DNA from: Chitinophagales bacterium
GTDB taxonomy: Bacteria > Bacteroidota > Bacteroidia > Chitinophagales > Chitinophagaceae
Length of the DNA stretch: 64,000 nucleotides
Direction: 5' to 3'
Assembly (NCBI GenBank): GCA_020636495.1
Contig: JACJXQ010000008.1
Span: forward strand, 2,480,001 to 2,544,000
A model generated the notes under the pieces. The model did no database searches. It saw only the letters and a program-made list of their open reading frames with translations, and had not been told where the DNA came from. How positions within the stretch are numbered: position 1 is the stretch's first letter; each line of letters opens with the position of its first letter. The translations under genes were made by a program, and so were the position numbers. This document shows, in pieces, positions 1 through 8,628 of the stretch.

Positions 1-759
1 AGCAGATTTCAAATAAGCAATACCTCCGGGGAAAGACCTGTTCAGTTTCATCATCAGCAGGTAATCATCTCCCGAAGCAATGTGATCAATTCCTTTATAC
101 CCCCCTACTTCTTCATATGCTTTCTTAGAAAAAGCAAGATTAGCGCCGTTACACATATTACCTAGCTTCAACCTGAGTGTAGCCGCTGTAATGCCCTGCA
201 TACTCATAAAATCAAGCTGTTGAAATACCTGCACTATACTATTATCCGAGGTAAAACGCACCGGTGCAACCACCATTACCGCCTGTTCCAACTCGTATTT
301 AGCAGCAATCTCTTTCAGCCAGTTCTTTCCGGCAGTACAGTCCGCATCAGTGGTCACTATCAGGTCACCTTTACTTTGTGCAATACCTGTAGCCAGTGCC
401 AGCTTTTTAAAGGCCACTACTTTGGCTTCACTGCCCATATGTGCAGCCAGGTCTATATATTTTACACGCTCATCTGTAAACGATCTTATTATAGCAGCTG
501 TATCATCATTGGAATGATCATCAATTACAATGACCTCAAGCAATGCAGGGGGATAATCCTGGGTTAGCACAGACGTGATGCAGGAAGCGATATTCTCTTC
601 CTCATTCCGCGCAGGAATGACAACAGATATCTTCGTTGAGGGTACATAACTGTCGTGCAATACAAAGAGTGGTTCTTTACGCCACCCCCGCCTGTACAAC
701 ATCATTAGAATGATGTAGCATAAGAGCAATACCCCTGTTATGTATAAAACTATCTGCAT
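1..759 (-). CDS. Family 2 glycosyltransferase, membrane-anchored (3' end outside window)
   Basis: The first 253 codons are visible, starting from ATG at 757-759. A hydrophobic N-terminal segment (about residues 2-20) precedes a GT-A nucleotide-sugar-binding core: SVVIPARNEEENI near residue 42, VIVIDDHSNDDT near residue 73, and the metal-binding DxD within TTDADC near residue 125. Family knowledge says such enzymes transfer sugars at the inner face of the cytoplasmic membrane; the acceptor is unknown. It is divergent from the acyl-CoA dehydrogenase gene and has its own promoter at 809-838. The glycosyltransferase at 52913-54040 has the same architecture, so the two are probably paralogues. Confidence 0.85.
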   Translation of the reverse strand, partial: MQIVLYITGVLLLCYIILMMLYRRGWRKEPLFVLHDSYVPSTKISVVIPARNEEENIASCITSVLTQDYPPALLEVIVIDDHSNDDTAAIIRSFTDERVKYIDLAAHMGSEAKVVAFKKLALATGIAQSKGDLIVTTDADCTAGKNWLKEIAAKYELEQAVMVVAPVRFTSDNSIVQVFQQLDFMSMQGITAATLRLKLGNMCNGANLAFSKKAYEEVGGYKGIDHIASGDDYLLMMKLNRSFPGGIAYLKSA

Positions 760-808
760 GGGTTGAGTACGCAAGATACCATGAAACACCGGGTAAAAAT
801 AGCTCGCA

Positions 809-838
809 CAAAAGTATTGACACACAATAATTTAACAA
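809..838 (-). promoter_or_regulatory. Bacteroidota-type promoter for the glycosyltransferase
   Basis: Reading the minus strand, TTG at 838-836 is followed by 19 bases and then TACTTTTG (816-809). This matches the Bacteroidota sigma-factor consensus (TTG, about 20 bases, TANNTTTG). The start codon lies about 50 bases downstream. Confidence 0.6.
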
Positions 839-883
839 CTACGCAATCCTTTTTTCAGTAACTTCATACAAACGGTTTTTCAG

Positions 884-2656
884 ATGGAACAGACAGAGAT
901 AAAAACACCCGCAGGCGGCAGTTTTCTTATATCAGAACCTACTCCTGAACAAACATTCACACCGGAAGATTTTAGTGACGAACAGCGCATGGTAGCACAA
1001 ACTTGCGACGAATTCCTGGATAAAGAAGTAATACCCAACCTGGTTGACATTGATAACCAGAAAGAAGGCCTTATGGTATCGCTGCTGGATAAGGCAGGAG
1101 AATTAGGCCTCTTAGGTGCCGCATTCCCCGAAAAGTATGGTGGACTTGGTGAAGACTTTGTTACCTCTACCCTAATTAATGAAAGCCTGGGCGGAGGACA
1201 TTCTTTTGCCGTTGCCATGGCTGCACATAATGGCATTGGCTCATTGCCTATACTCTATTTCGGAACCGAAGAGCAGAAACAGAAATACATACCCAAACTA
1301 GCCACAGGTGAATTTAAAGGCGCATATGCACTCACAGAGCCCAACTCTGGTTCCGATGCATTGAGTGGCAAAACATCGGCAACGCTTACCGAAGATGGTA
1401 AACATTATGTCTTAAATGGCCAGAAGATATGGATCACCAACTCAGGCTTTGCAGATGTATTTACTGTCTTTGCCAAAGTAGATGGTGACAAATTCAGCGC
1501 ATTCATTGTAGAACGTGGCACAGAAGGCATGAGTTTTGGCGAAGAAGAACACAAAATGGGTATTAAAGGTTCCAGCACTAGACAGGTGTTTTTCGAGAAC
1601 TGTAAAATACCCGCCACCAACCTGCTGGGCGAAATTGGGCGCGGTCATATCATCGCATTCAACATACTGAATATCGGGCGCCTGAAATTATGTGCCGCTG
1701 CACTGGGTGGCGCCAAAAGAGCTTTGAATATCAGCGTTAAATATGCATCTACGCGCGAGCAATTCAAAACGCCCATAGCACAGTTTGGCGCAATACAACA
1801 CAAATTGGCCGAGATGGCTATACGCGTGTTCGCTACAGACAGTGCACTGTACCGCACGGCAAGCTGGATAGCCAACAAAGAAAGAGAAATGGATGCAGCA
1901 GGTAAAACAGAAGCAGAAGCACAATTAGGCGCAGCAGAAGAGTATGCCATAGAATGTGCTATGCTGAAAGTACTGGGCTCCGAAACACTGGACTATGTAG
2001 TGGATGAAGGTGTGCAGATACATGGAGGTAATGGATTCTCTGACGAATATGACATATCCCGCTCTTATCGCGATAGCCGCATCAACAGGATATTTGAAGG
2101 CACGAACGAGATCAACAGGCTGCTAACACTTGACATGTACCTGAAACGGGCCATGAAAGGCCGAATAGACCTGATGAAACCTGCTATGGCCATTCAGAAA
2201 GAACTGATGGGCATACCTGACTTTACTGAAGATGATACGCCATATGCTGCAGAACGTAAAGCAATAGCCAACTTCAAGAAAGCCATACTAATGTGTGCCG
2301 GCGCTGCTGTACAAAAGCTGATGATGAAAATTGAACATGAGCAGGAAGTATTGATGAACCTGGCTGATATGCTGATGGATACCTTTATGGCTGAAAGTAT
2401 GCTGCTACGCACGATGAAACTACAGGACGACAAAAAAGAACTGGCATATGATGCTACTCGCGTGTTTATAGCAGATGCTGCAGACCGTATCAACCATTCA
2501 GGTAAATGTGCAATTAATGCATTTGCGGATGGCGATGAACAACGCATGATGCTGCTGGGTATGAAACGTTTTACCAAAATAGCGCCTTTCAATACAAAAG
2601 AGGCCCGCAGAAGGATAGCTAAGCAATTGGTAGACAAGGGTAAATACCTGTTCTAG
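884..2656 (+). CDS. Acyl-CoA dehydrogenase
   Basis: A 590-residue FAD enzyme that introduces the alpha-beta double bond in acyl-CoAs, the first step of beta-oxidation. The family signature YALTEPNSGSDA lies near residue 148 and the catalytic-glutamate region RIFEGTNEINR near residue 404. It is longer than the usual 380-400 residues because of a helical C-terminal extension (about 430-590), as in the very-long-chain/ACAD9-like branch, so long-chain substrates are likely but not shown. It starts at ATG 884 without a Shine-Dalgarno and is transcribed alone, divergent from the glycosyltransferase. The acyl-CoA ligase at 20639 could supply its substrate. Confidence 0.93.
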   Translation: MEQTEIKTPAGGSFLISEPTPEQTFTPEDFSDEQRMVAQTCDEFLDKEVIPNLVDIDNQKEGLMVSLLDKAGELGLLGAAFPEKYGGLGEDFVTSTLINESLGGGHSFAVAMAAHNGIGSLPILYFGTEEQKQKYIPKLATGEFKGAYALTEPNSGSDALSGKTSATLTEDGKHYVLNGQKIWITNSGFADVFTVFAKVDGDKFSAFIVERGTEGMSFGEEEHKMGIKGSSTRQVFFENCKIPATNLLGEIGRGHIIAFNILNIGRLKLCAAALGGAKRALNISVKYASTREQFKTPIAQFGAIQHKLAEMAIRVFATDSALYRTASWIANKEREMDAAGKTEAEAQLGAAEEYAIECAMLKVLGSETLDYVVDEGVQIHGGNGFSDEYDISRSYRDSRINRIFEGTNEINRLLTLDMYLKRAMKGRIDLMKPAMAIQKELMGIPDFTEDDTPYAAERKAIANFKKAILMCAGAAVQKLMMKIEHEQEVLMNLADMLMDTFMAESMLLRTMKLQDDKKELAYDATRVFIADAADRINHSGKCAINAFADGDEQRMMLLGMKRFTKIAPFNTKEARRRIAKQLVDKGKYLF

Positions 2657-2695
2657 GCTATCTGCTGCTTTATTGGTAGAAAAATTATAATATTA

Positions 2696-2728
2696 TTTTG
2701 TTTAATGGAAATAATCTCCATACCTTTG
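2696..2728 (+). promoter_or_regulatory. Promoter of the PhaE/phasin-like gene
   Basis: TTTTG at 2696-2700, a 20-base spacer, then TACCTTTG at 2721-2728: a near-ideal Bacteroidota promoter. It implies a 5' leader of about 120 bases before the ATG at 2857. The leader contains a 12-codon open frame (2780-2818) preceded by GAGGGAGAA. Confidence 0.75.
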
Positions 2729-2856
2729 CGCCGCCAAATGGTAGGGCATTAACCTTAATATAAGATTAACGAGGGAGAAATGTCAGAACGAGATTTGTTC
2801 AGCACCTTTGCAGAGTAAAAGCAATTTTAAGCAAATTAATTTATAAAAACAATAAC

Positions 2857-4341
2857 ATGGCTAACAAAGACAGCAAGAATTTTGTTGACACTATCGTAGA
2901 AGCACAGAAGCAAATGATGGATAACGTTACCGAGCAAACCAGGAAGTTCGCTAATGGTAACAACATCGTTAAAGAAACTGTGGAAAAAGGCAGCGAGTGG
3001 TACAAGAACTGGTTGGAAGGCCAGAACAACATATACACTTCAGCTAAAGAAAAAGCTGCTGACATGTCTGGTAAAACACAGGAAAACACTGATAAAATGA
3101 CTGAATTCTATCAGAACTGGATGAACAACCAAATGGAAATGGCTAAGCAAATGTGGGAAATGAACATGAACCACATGAAGAACAGCACACAAAACACTAC
3201 TGTTAACAACGATCCTATGGCAGCATGGAACAACATGATGAACAGCTGGAACAGCTGGTACAAAAACATGAACCAGGCTGCACAGTGGAACGACATGATG
3301 AACAAGTTCCAGGCTAACAATCCTTTCTCTGCTGATGCATGGAAGAAAGCTGCTAACGACTGGACCGGTATGTTCAACCAATATTATGAAATGCTGAACA
3401 ACAGCTTTTCAAACATGCAGAAAGACATCCAGAACGGAACTACACAGGATGCTTTCCGTAACATGGTAAATGTTTCTGAAGCTTTCACTCGTTTTTCTGA
3501 AATGTGGACCCCATTCATGAAGTCTATCCAGGACAAAACTTTTAACACTGAGATGTTCAAGCAGTACGCTAACCCTGCTATGTACAAAGACCTGATGGAT
3601 AAATACTTCGGTTTCATGCCTGAGCAAAGCCGTGAGTACATGCAGAACATGACCAACATGATGCAGGAGAACATCGCTAAGATGAACCAGAATGGTGTAG
3701 CGGGTTACAACCAGATGCGCGACATGATGGGTAACATGATGCCTGCTCAGAACGACATCTTCGGTACTATGATGAACAACTACAATGCGTTCACCAAAAT
3801 GATGAACGAAGCGGCTGCTCCGATGACCAAAATGATGGGTTCTGACAAGAACGCTAAAATGGTAGCTGAGTGGAACGACATCGCTAACCGCATGGTTATC
3901 TACAATATCAAGAATTCAGAACTGCAATACATGGTGTACACGCAAGGTGCCAAAGTAATGGACAACCTGGCTGACTACATCACAAGGAAAATAGAGAACG
4001 GTGACGAGATCAACAGCATGATGACCGTTTACCAGGATTGGCTGAACATCGGCGACCAGACTTTCGTTGAACTGTTTGAAAGCGATGAGTACAGCAAAAT
4101 GATGGCAGAAGTAAATGCTATGCAACTGACACTGCGTAAAGATGTTGAGAAGCAACTGGAAAAAGCTATGGTAGGTATACCTGTAGCTACCCGTAGCGAA
4201 ATGGATGAACTGTACAAGACTATCTACGAACTGAAAAAGCAAGTTCGTGAGCTGGAAAAAGTAACAGTGAACAACATAGCAGAAGAAAATCCTGTAAAGA
4301 AGACAACAACTACTACTTCAAGCAGGGCTAAGAAAGCATAA
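2857..4341 (+). CDS. PhaE/phasin-like Met/Asn-rich helical protein
   Basis: A 494-residue, almost entirely helical protein strikingly rich in Met, Asn, Gln and Trp (for example stretches such as NMMNSWNSWYKNMNQAAQ). No signal peptide or membrane segment is seen. The C-terminal part (about 438-468; TRSEMDELYKTIYELKKQ) resembles the conserved end of PhaE, the accessory subunit of class III polyhydroxyalkanoate synthase, and is followed by a Thr/Lys-rich basic tail as in granule-associated phasins. No phaC, phaB or phaZ gene lies nearby, and at 494 residues it is longer than typical PhaE. A role at storage granules is an inference. It has its own strong promoter and terminator and looks highly expressed. 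Confidence 0.6.
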   Translation: MANKDSKNFVDTIVEAQKQMMDNVTEQTRKFANGNNIVKETVEKGSEWYKNWLEGQNNIYTSAKEKAADMSGKTQENTDKMTEFYQNWMNNQMEMAKQMWEMNMNHMKNSTQNTTVNNDPMAAWNNMMNSWNSWYKNMNQAAQWNDMMNKFQANNPFSADAWKKAANDWTGMFNQYYEMLNNSFSNMQKDIQNGTTQDAFRNMVNVSEAFTRFSEMWTPFMKSIQDKTFNTEMFKQYANPAMYKDLMDKYFGFMPEQSREYMQNMTNMMQENIAKMNQNGVAGYNQMRDMMGNMMPAQNDIFGTMMNNYNAFTKMMNEAAAPMTKMMGSDKNAKMVAEWNDIANRMVIYNIKNSELQYMVYTQGAKVMDNLADYITRKIENGDEINSMMTVYQDWLNIGDQTFVELFESDEYSKMMAEVNAMQLTLRKDVEKQLEKAMVGIPVATRSEMDELYKTIYELKKQVRELEKVTVNNIAEENPVKKTTTTTSSRAKKA

Positions 4342-4366
4342 TTCAGAGTTTCGTGTAAATATTAAG

Positions 4367-4400
4367 AGGGGGCTGTTCATTCAGCTCCCTTTTTATTTTT
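4367..4400 (+). terminator. Intrinsic terminator after the PhaE-like gene
   Basis: AGGGGGCTG (4367-4375) and CAGCTCCCT (4382-4390) form a nine-pair stem (one G-U) with loop TTCATT, followed by TTTTATTTTT. It sits between convergent genes and overlaps the 3' end of prmC. Confidence 0.8.
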
Positions 4401-5244
4401 GAGCTTTCAGCATTCGGTTATTGCCGTGCATATCCTTCATCAGCTCAACTGCCTTGTACCCTTCTTTTACAAATAGCTCCTGCGTCTGCTCTGCATGGTC
4501 TACATGCAACTCGCAATACACTATACCACCCTCTTTCAGATGGGTATGTCCAAACTCAGCGATATGCCTGTAAAATAGTTGCGGGTCATCGCCGGGCACA
4601 AACAAAGCCTGTTCAGGCTCATAGTCTTTTACATTGGCATGTATACTATCCTGCTCCGTTTCCGGTATGTATGGCGGATTAGAAACAATAACATCGTAAG
4701 AAGGCAACGCGGCCCATTCATCCTTATCCAAAAAATCAAGCAAAATGAAAGTAACATCAGCCTGCAAACGCTTAGCATTTTCTTCTGCGACACCTATCGC
4801 ACCTATACTGATATCTACCGAGGTAACATCAGCCTTTGGCAAACCCAACTTCAGCGATATAGGAATACAGCCGCTACCTGTACCGATATCTAATATCTTC
4901 GGGCTGCCACCCTTATGGTCATCCAGTATCCATTGTACCAGTTCTTCCGTTTCAGGTCGCGGTATCAGTACATGCTCATTCACCTTAAATTCATGCCCCA
5001 TAAAAAACGCCCTGCCCAGTACATATTGCAATGGCGTAGCACTGAGCAGCAGAGGTACTATCCTGTCATAATCTGATTGCTGGTGCGTAGTGAGCAGCTT
5101 GTCCTTATCCGTTATCCTTTGCAGGCGAGAGGCTCCTGTTATATACTCCATCACCTCCTGCGCTATAGCAGTAGCCTCGCGGTCATCATAAACAGCCAGT
5201 AAAGCTATTGCCAGTTCCTTTTGTGCTGAGAAGTAGGTATGCAT
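4393..5244 (-). CDS. prmC: Peptide chain release factor N5-glutamine methyltransferase
   Basis: A 283-residue class I SAM methyltransferase that modifies the glutamine of the GGQ motif in release factors 1 and 2. The SAM motif DIGTGSGC lies at residues 119-126 and the substrate-glutamine motif NPPY at 189-192, after a helical N-terminal domain. Length and motif order are normal. The box TATCTTTA (5249-5256, minus strand) lies only four bases before the ATG, suggesting a leaderless message. It is convergent with the PhaE-like gene and divergent from the unknown gene at 5356. Confidence 0.93.
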   Translation of the reverse strand: MHTYFSAQKELAIALLAVYDDREATAIAQEVMEYITGASRLQRITDKDKLLTTHQQSDYDRIVPLLLSATPLQYVLGRAFFMGHEFKVNEHVLIPRPETEELVQWILDDHKGGSPKILDIGTGSGCIPISLKLGLPKADVTSVDISIGAIGVAEENAKRLQADVTFILLDFLDKDEWAALPSYDVIVSNPPYIPETEQDSIHANVKDYEPEQALFVPGDDPQLFYRHIAEFGHTHLKEGGIVYCELHVDHAEQTQELFVKEGYKAVELMKDMHGNNRMLKAQK

Positions 5245-5299
5245 AGTGTAAAGATAGACATGATTACACTAATATGACACCATGAAACATAAGCTGTGA

Positions 5300-5317
5300 A
5301 CCTCAGTATACTGAGGT
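5300..5317. promoter_or_regulatory. Perfect 18-bp palindrome, candidate operator
   Basis: ACCTCAGTATACTGAGGT is a perfect dyad in the 111-base divergent region between prmC and the gene at 5356. It has no T-run and no loop, so it looks more like a dimeric-regulator binding site than a terminator. AT-rich TTATATTTAG follows at about 5328. Confidence 0.45.
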
Positions 5318-5355
5318 AAGAATGCGTTATATTTAGCTCATCAAAAAGCAATCAA

Positions 5356-5823
5356 ATGACAAAGCCTGACAACAGTGTAGAATTTATGTACGAATCGATC
5401 ATTACCATATTTGACTACATTATAGATAAAAAAGAGAGGGAAAAAGCATTTCATGAGAACAACAAAGAATTATTCATTGATTCATGCAAACAGATACAGG
5501 CTGAACATCCCAAAGACTACCCCAAAGGACTAAAACAAGCATATAATGATATGACTACGATGGCTCAACACCTTGTTGAATATGACGAAAGCGAAAAAGA
5601 AATTTTAGATAATATGCTTATCGCAAAATCGGGGCGAGGTTTAATAGATGCAGAACTTGAACAGGAAAAGACAATTACCAAAATACTTAGACGAAAGAAG
5701 ATCAAAAACGAAGAGGAATATTATATCGTTACAGAGTTACTATCAGACACAAGTAACAATTTCAGAGGGAAAGACAAACTCAGTAATATCCTAGCAGAAT
5801 ACGAAGAAAAGCATAGCAAATAA
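5356..5823 (+). CDS. Hypothetical soluble helical protein
   Basis: I do not recognise this 155-residue protein. It has no signal peptide or membrane segment, is rich in Lys, Glu and Asp, and is probably all-helical. Possible landmarks are an N-terminal acidic helix (SVEFMYESIITIFDYII), a central segment with YDESEKEILDNML, and a charged RRKKIKNEEEYY stretch near residue 112. It is single, preceded by the 18-bp palindrome and followed by a repeat-rich region carrying a duplicated ribD fragment, so it may be part of an accessory island. Confidence 0.6.
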   Translation: MTKPDNSVEFMYESIITIFDYIIDKKEREKAFHENNKELFIDSCKQIQAEHPKDYPKGLKQAYNDMTTMAQHLVEYDESEKEILDNMLIAKSGRGLIDAELEQEKTITKILRRKKIKNEEEYYIVTELLSDTSNNFRGKDKLSNILAEYEEKHSK

Positions 5824-5846
5824 TTAGTTGTTACCCATCCCCTCCA

Positions 5847-5963
5847 AATTAGTCTCCCCTTTAGGGGATAGGGGGAAATAATCTGATTACATTTGGGGGA
5901 GTGAACCACACGCAATACATACAACGCTGCCTTGAATTGGCCGAAAAGGTAAGGGGCATGTAA
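5847..5963 (+). repeat. Duplicated upstream region and first codons of ribD (copy A, decayed)
   Basis: This stretch closely matches 6621-6738. It begins at the same AAATTAGTCTCCCCTTTAGG repeat, continues through AATAATCTGATTA, and includes a GTG start followed by codons reading VNHTQYIQRCLELAEK before the frame is lost at about 5950 and closes with TAA. The true ribD reads MNHEAYIQRCLELAEKGKGH. It is therefore a truncated ribD 5' remnant. Together with the second copy it brackets the lipoprotein gene at 5967-6602. Confidence 0.8.
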
Positions 5964-5966
5964 GCC

Positions 5967-6602
5967 TTACTTTAAAATAATACCGCGACGATTAGCTTCA
6001 TACTTAAACCAATCATTAAGGTTGTTCTTATTATTCCTGATATACTGAATAACCTCCGGCTGTTCAGGAATGACCTCTCGATAGTTACAATCGTCCTTAT
6101 TATCACACCTCACCATAAAATAGGCCATATCACCATATGTACGATAAGCAAATATTGTATCACTGTCACCTATAAACATAGTACCTGCATACGGTGGAGT
6201 ATTTACACGATCCGGTGTGATCTTTTCACCATTATGATAAAAGGAAAAATACAGGTTAGTAGTATCATTTACCAATTCTATTCTATCCAATTTCAGTTCA
6301 AGTTGACCATAGGTTATTTCTTCGGACATAGTATCCGGTACATAACGATAATACTTCATTGAATCGCGGTACTCTATTATACCTTTTAGAAAATCCGGCT
6401 GTTTGTCACAATACACACAATATAAGTACCATTTTGACGCATCATATTGTGACATAAGGCCATACTTTTCTATCACTTTTGGATACACCCTATTCCCATT
6501 AACATTGCATGAAGAAACAGCAATTGAACTAATAAGGAATAAGCCTAAAGCCAGTAAAAACTGTGTGCGGTTCAGTTTGTTCATTTCATGCGTAGTGTTC
6601 AT
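5967..6602 (-). CDS. Hypothetical lipoprotein
   Basis: A 211-residue protein with a lipoprotein signal peptide: a positively charged start, a hydrophobic stretch FLLALGLFLISSIAV, and a Cys in a lipobox-like SSC at about residue 32. The mature part is rich in Tyr and Asp, without a family I recognise. A second possible start is the ATG seven codons in (6584), which gives a shorter and more conventional signal. The gene lies opposite to ribD, between the two copies of the ribD 5' duplication, so it may have arrived by insertion. Confidence 0.65.
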   Translation of the reverse strand: MNTTHEMNKLNRTQFLLALGLFLISSIAVSSCNVNGNRVYPKVIEKYGLMSQYDASKWYLYCVYCDKQPDFLKGIIEYRDSMKYYRYVPDTMSEEITYGQLELKLDRIELVNDTTNLYFSFYHNGEKITPDRVNTPPYAGTMFIGDSDTIFAYRTYGDMAYFMVRCDNKDDCNYREVIPEQPEVIQYIRNNKNNLNDWFKYEANRRGIILK

Positions 6603-6620
6603 GCTACTAATTTATACAAT

Positions 6621-6660
6621 AAATTAGTCTCCCCTTTAGGGGGATAGGGGGAATAATCTG
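6621..6660 (+). repeat. Hairpin-plus-tail repeat upstream of ribD (copy B)
   Basis: CCCCTTTAGGGG at 6631-6642 forms a short palindrome, followed by the tail GATAGGGGGAA. The same unit occurs at about 5857-5876. It belongs to the same architectural family as the repeats at 9292, 9792, 9832 and 28769: a G/C palindrome followed by a TTAGGGG-type tail pointing toward the next gene. The ribD start (GTG 6675) is about 22 bases downstream. Confidence 0.6.
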
Positions 6661-6674
6661 ATTATTTTTATGCC

Positions 6675-7745
6675 GTGAACCACGAAGCATACATACAACG
6701 CTGCCTTGAGCTGGCCGAAAAAGGCAAGGGCCACGTGAGCCCTAACCCTATGGTAGGTGCAGTACTGGTGCACAATGGCCGTATCATTGGCGAAGGCTGG
6801 CACCAACAATATGGCGAAGCACATGCCGAGATCAATTGCCTGGCATCGGTACAGGAGGCTGATAAACCGCTGATAAAGGACAGCATCATGTACGTATCGC
6901 TGGAGCCATGCGCGCACTACGGTAAAACTCCACCCTGCGCCCTGCGACTCGTAAAGGAGCATGTAAAAGAAGTGGTCATCTGCAATACAGACCCCTTTGA
7001 GCAGGTATCCGGCAAAGGCATACATATACTAGCCGATAATGGCATACGTGTAGAGACAGGCATACTGGAGGCAGCAGGCAAGTGGGTCGACAGGCGGTTC
7101 TTCTGCTTTCATGAGCAGAAGCGCCCTTACATCATCCTGAAATGGGCGCAAACACAAGATGGCTTTATAGCACCGGAGGACAAACAACGACTACAGATAA
7201 GCAGCGCAGAAAGCAACAAGCTGGTGCACAAATGGCGTACCGAAGAAGATGCCATTATGGTCGGCTACAATACCGCCCTGCACGACAACCCGCAACTCAC
7301 CGCGCGGCATTGGCAGGGCAACAACCCTTTGCGCATCGTCACCGACCGCAAACTGCAATTAGACAACTCGCTCCACCTCTTCGACAACAGTGTAGAGACA
7401 TGGATATTGAATGAAACGAAAAACGAAACAGGGGGACTTACTCATTATGTACAACTCAACTTCGAATTTCATATTCTGCCTCAACTCATGGACAAGCTGT
7501 ACCACGCCAACAAACAATCGCTGATAGTAGAAGGCGGCCCTACCCTGTTGGCGGCGTTCATACGAGATGGCTTATGGGATGAGGCGCGCATATTCACTGG
7601 TAATAAAACATTGGGCAAGGGCATCCCTGCACCACAGCTTACCCACGAGCAGTTTGCCTTTCAACAAAAAATAAGCGAAGATGTTCTGAATGTGTATACC
7701 TACAAAGGCACCCATTACCCCTACGTAAACGGCTACACATTATAA
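6675..7745 (+). CDS. ribD: Bifunctional riboflavin biosynthesis deaminase/reductase
   Basis: A 356-residue protein with both RibD activities: N-terminal zinc deaminase (HAE at 50-52, EPCAH..PPC with C79 and C88) and C-terminal NADPH reductase (about 150-356; EEDAIMVGYNTALHDNP and a GGPTLL motif). It deaminates, then reduces, the pyrimidine intermediate of riboflavin synthesis. It starts with GTG at 6675; the same GTG and following codons are conserved in the upstream remnant, which supports this start. It is followed at short distance by the transporter and YigZ genes, probably one operon. Confidence 0.93.
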   Translation: MNHEAYIQRCLELAEKGKGHVSPNPMVGAVLVHNGRIIGEGWHQQYGEAHAEINCLASVQEADKPLIKDSIMYVSLEPCAHYGKTPPCALRLVKEHVKEVVICNTDPFEQVSGKGIHILADNGIRVETGILEAAGKWVDRRFFCFHEQKRPYIILKWAQTQDGFIAPEDKQRLQISSAESNKLVHKWRTEEDAIMVGYNTALHDNPQLTARHWQGNNPLRIVTDRKLQLDNSLHLFDNSVETWILNETKNETGGLTHYVQLNFEFHILPQLMDKLYHANKQSLIVEGGPTLLAAFIRDGLWDEARIFTGNKTLGKGIPAPQLTHEQFAFQQKISEDVLNVYTYKGTHYPYVNGYTL

Positions 7746-7752
7746 TACTTTT

Positions 7753-8628
7753 ATGTTCTACCTGCTGCTGGTCATACTGCTTAATACTTATGTATTTACC
7801 ACGTTCAAACTTTTTGCACAGTACGGGGTCAATTCGCTGCAGGCTATATCGGTAAACTATTGGGTTTGCGTAGCTACGGGACTGGTAACACACGGCATTA
7901 CCTGCGACCTCGCAACCATGACCAGCGATAGCTGGTTCGGGCACGCATTGGTAGCCGGAACCTACTTTATCTTCCTGTTCAACCTGCTGTCTTACAGCAC
8001 TGGCACGCTGGGTATAACAGCCACTACGATACCTAATAAACTATCACTGGTCATACCTGTGCTGTTCTCGTACTGGCTCTATAATGATACGCTGGATGCA
8101 TGGAAGATATCAGGTATCATATTATCCATACCCGCCGTATACCTGGCCACTACAAAAAAAGAAGAAAGGCAGCCTTTTCAATTAAAACACCTGGCATTAC
8201 CCGTCATGATATTCATCTTCAGCGGCCTGCTGGATACCTACCTGAAATATGTGCAGAGTTTTCACCTGCACATTGCTGACACACAACCGGCATTCACCAT
8301 TATCTCCTTTGCCGTAGCCGCCATACTAGGCAGCGCATATGCCATCATACGCATCGCCTGGGGCAAGGATAAGTTTGCAGTGAAAAACATACTGGCAGGC
8401 ATCTTGCTGGGCATCCCCAACTACTTTTCTATTTACTACCTCATACGCCTGTTCGACAGCAACTTTATGCAGAGCTCGGCTATTATACCTGTCAACAACA
8501 TAGGCATTGTAATAAGCACTACCTTAGTGGCCATACTCCTGTTCAGGGAGCAGGCGGGCAAACACCGCATAGCAGGTGTCATACTATCCGTTATTTCCAT
8601 AATCCTTATCGCACTTTCAGGTTACTAA
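7753..8628 (+). CDS. EamA/DMT-family membrane transporter
   Basis: A 291-residue protein with about ten hydrophobic segments and an internal two-fold layout typical of drug/metabolite transporters (EamA-like). The first helix starts at the very N-terminus and conserved-looking segments include TIPNKLSLVIPVLFSY near residue 94. The substrate is unknown; position between ribD and a YigZ gene gives no clear clue. Its TAA is immediately followed by the ATG of the next gene (8629), indicating translational coupling. Confidence 0.75.
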   Translation: MFYLLLVILLNTYVFTTFKLFAQYGVNSLQAISVNYWVCVATGLVTHGITCDLATMTSDSWFGHALVAGTYFIFLFNLLSYSTGTLGITATTIPNKLSLVIPVLFSYWLYNDTLDAWKISGIILSIPAVYLATTKKEERQPFQLKHLALPVMIFIFSGLLDTYLKYVQSFHLHIADTQPAFTIISFAVAAILGSAYAIIRIAWGKDKFAVKNILAGILLGIPNYFSIYYLIRLFDSNFMQSSAIIPVNNIGIVISTTLVAILLFREQAGKHRIAGVILSVISIILIALSGY

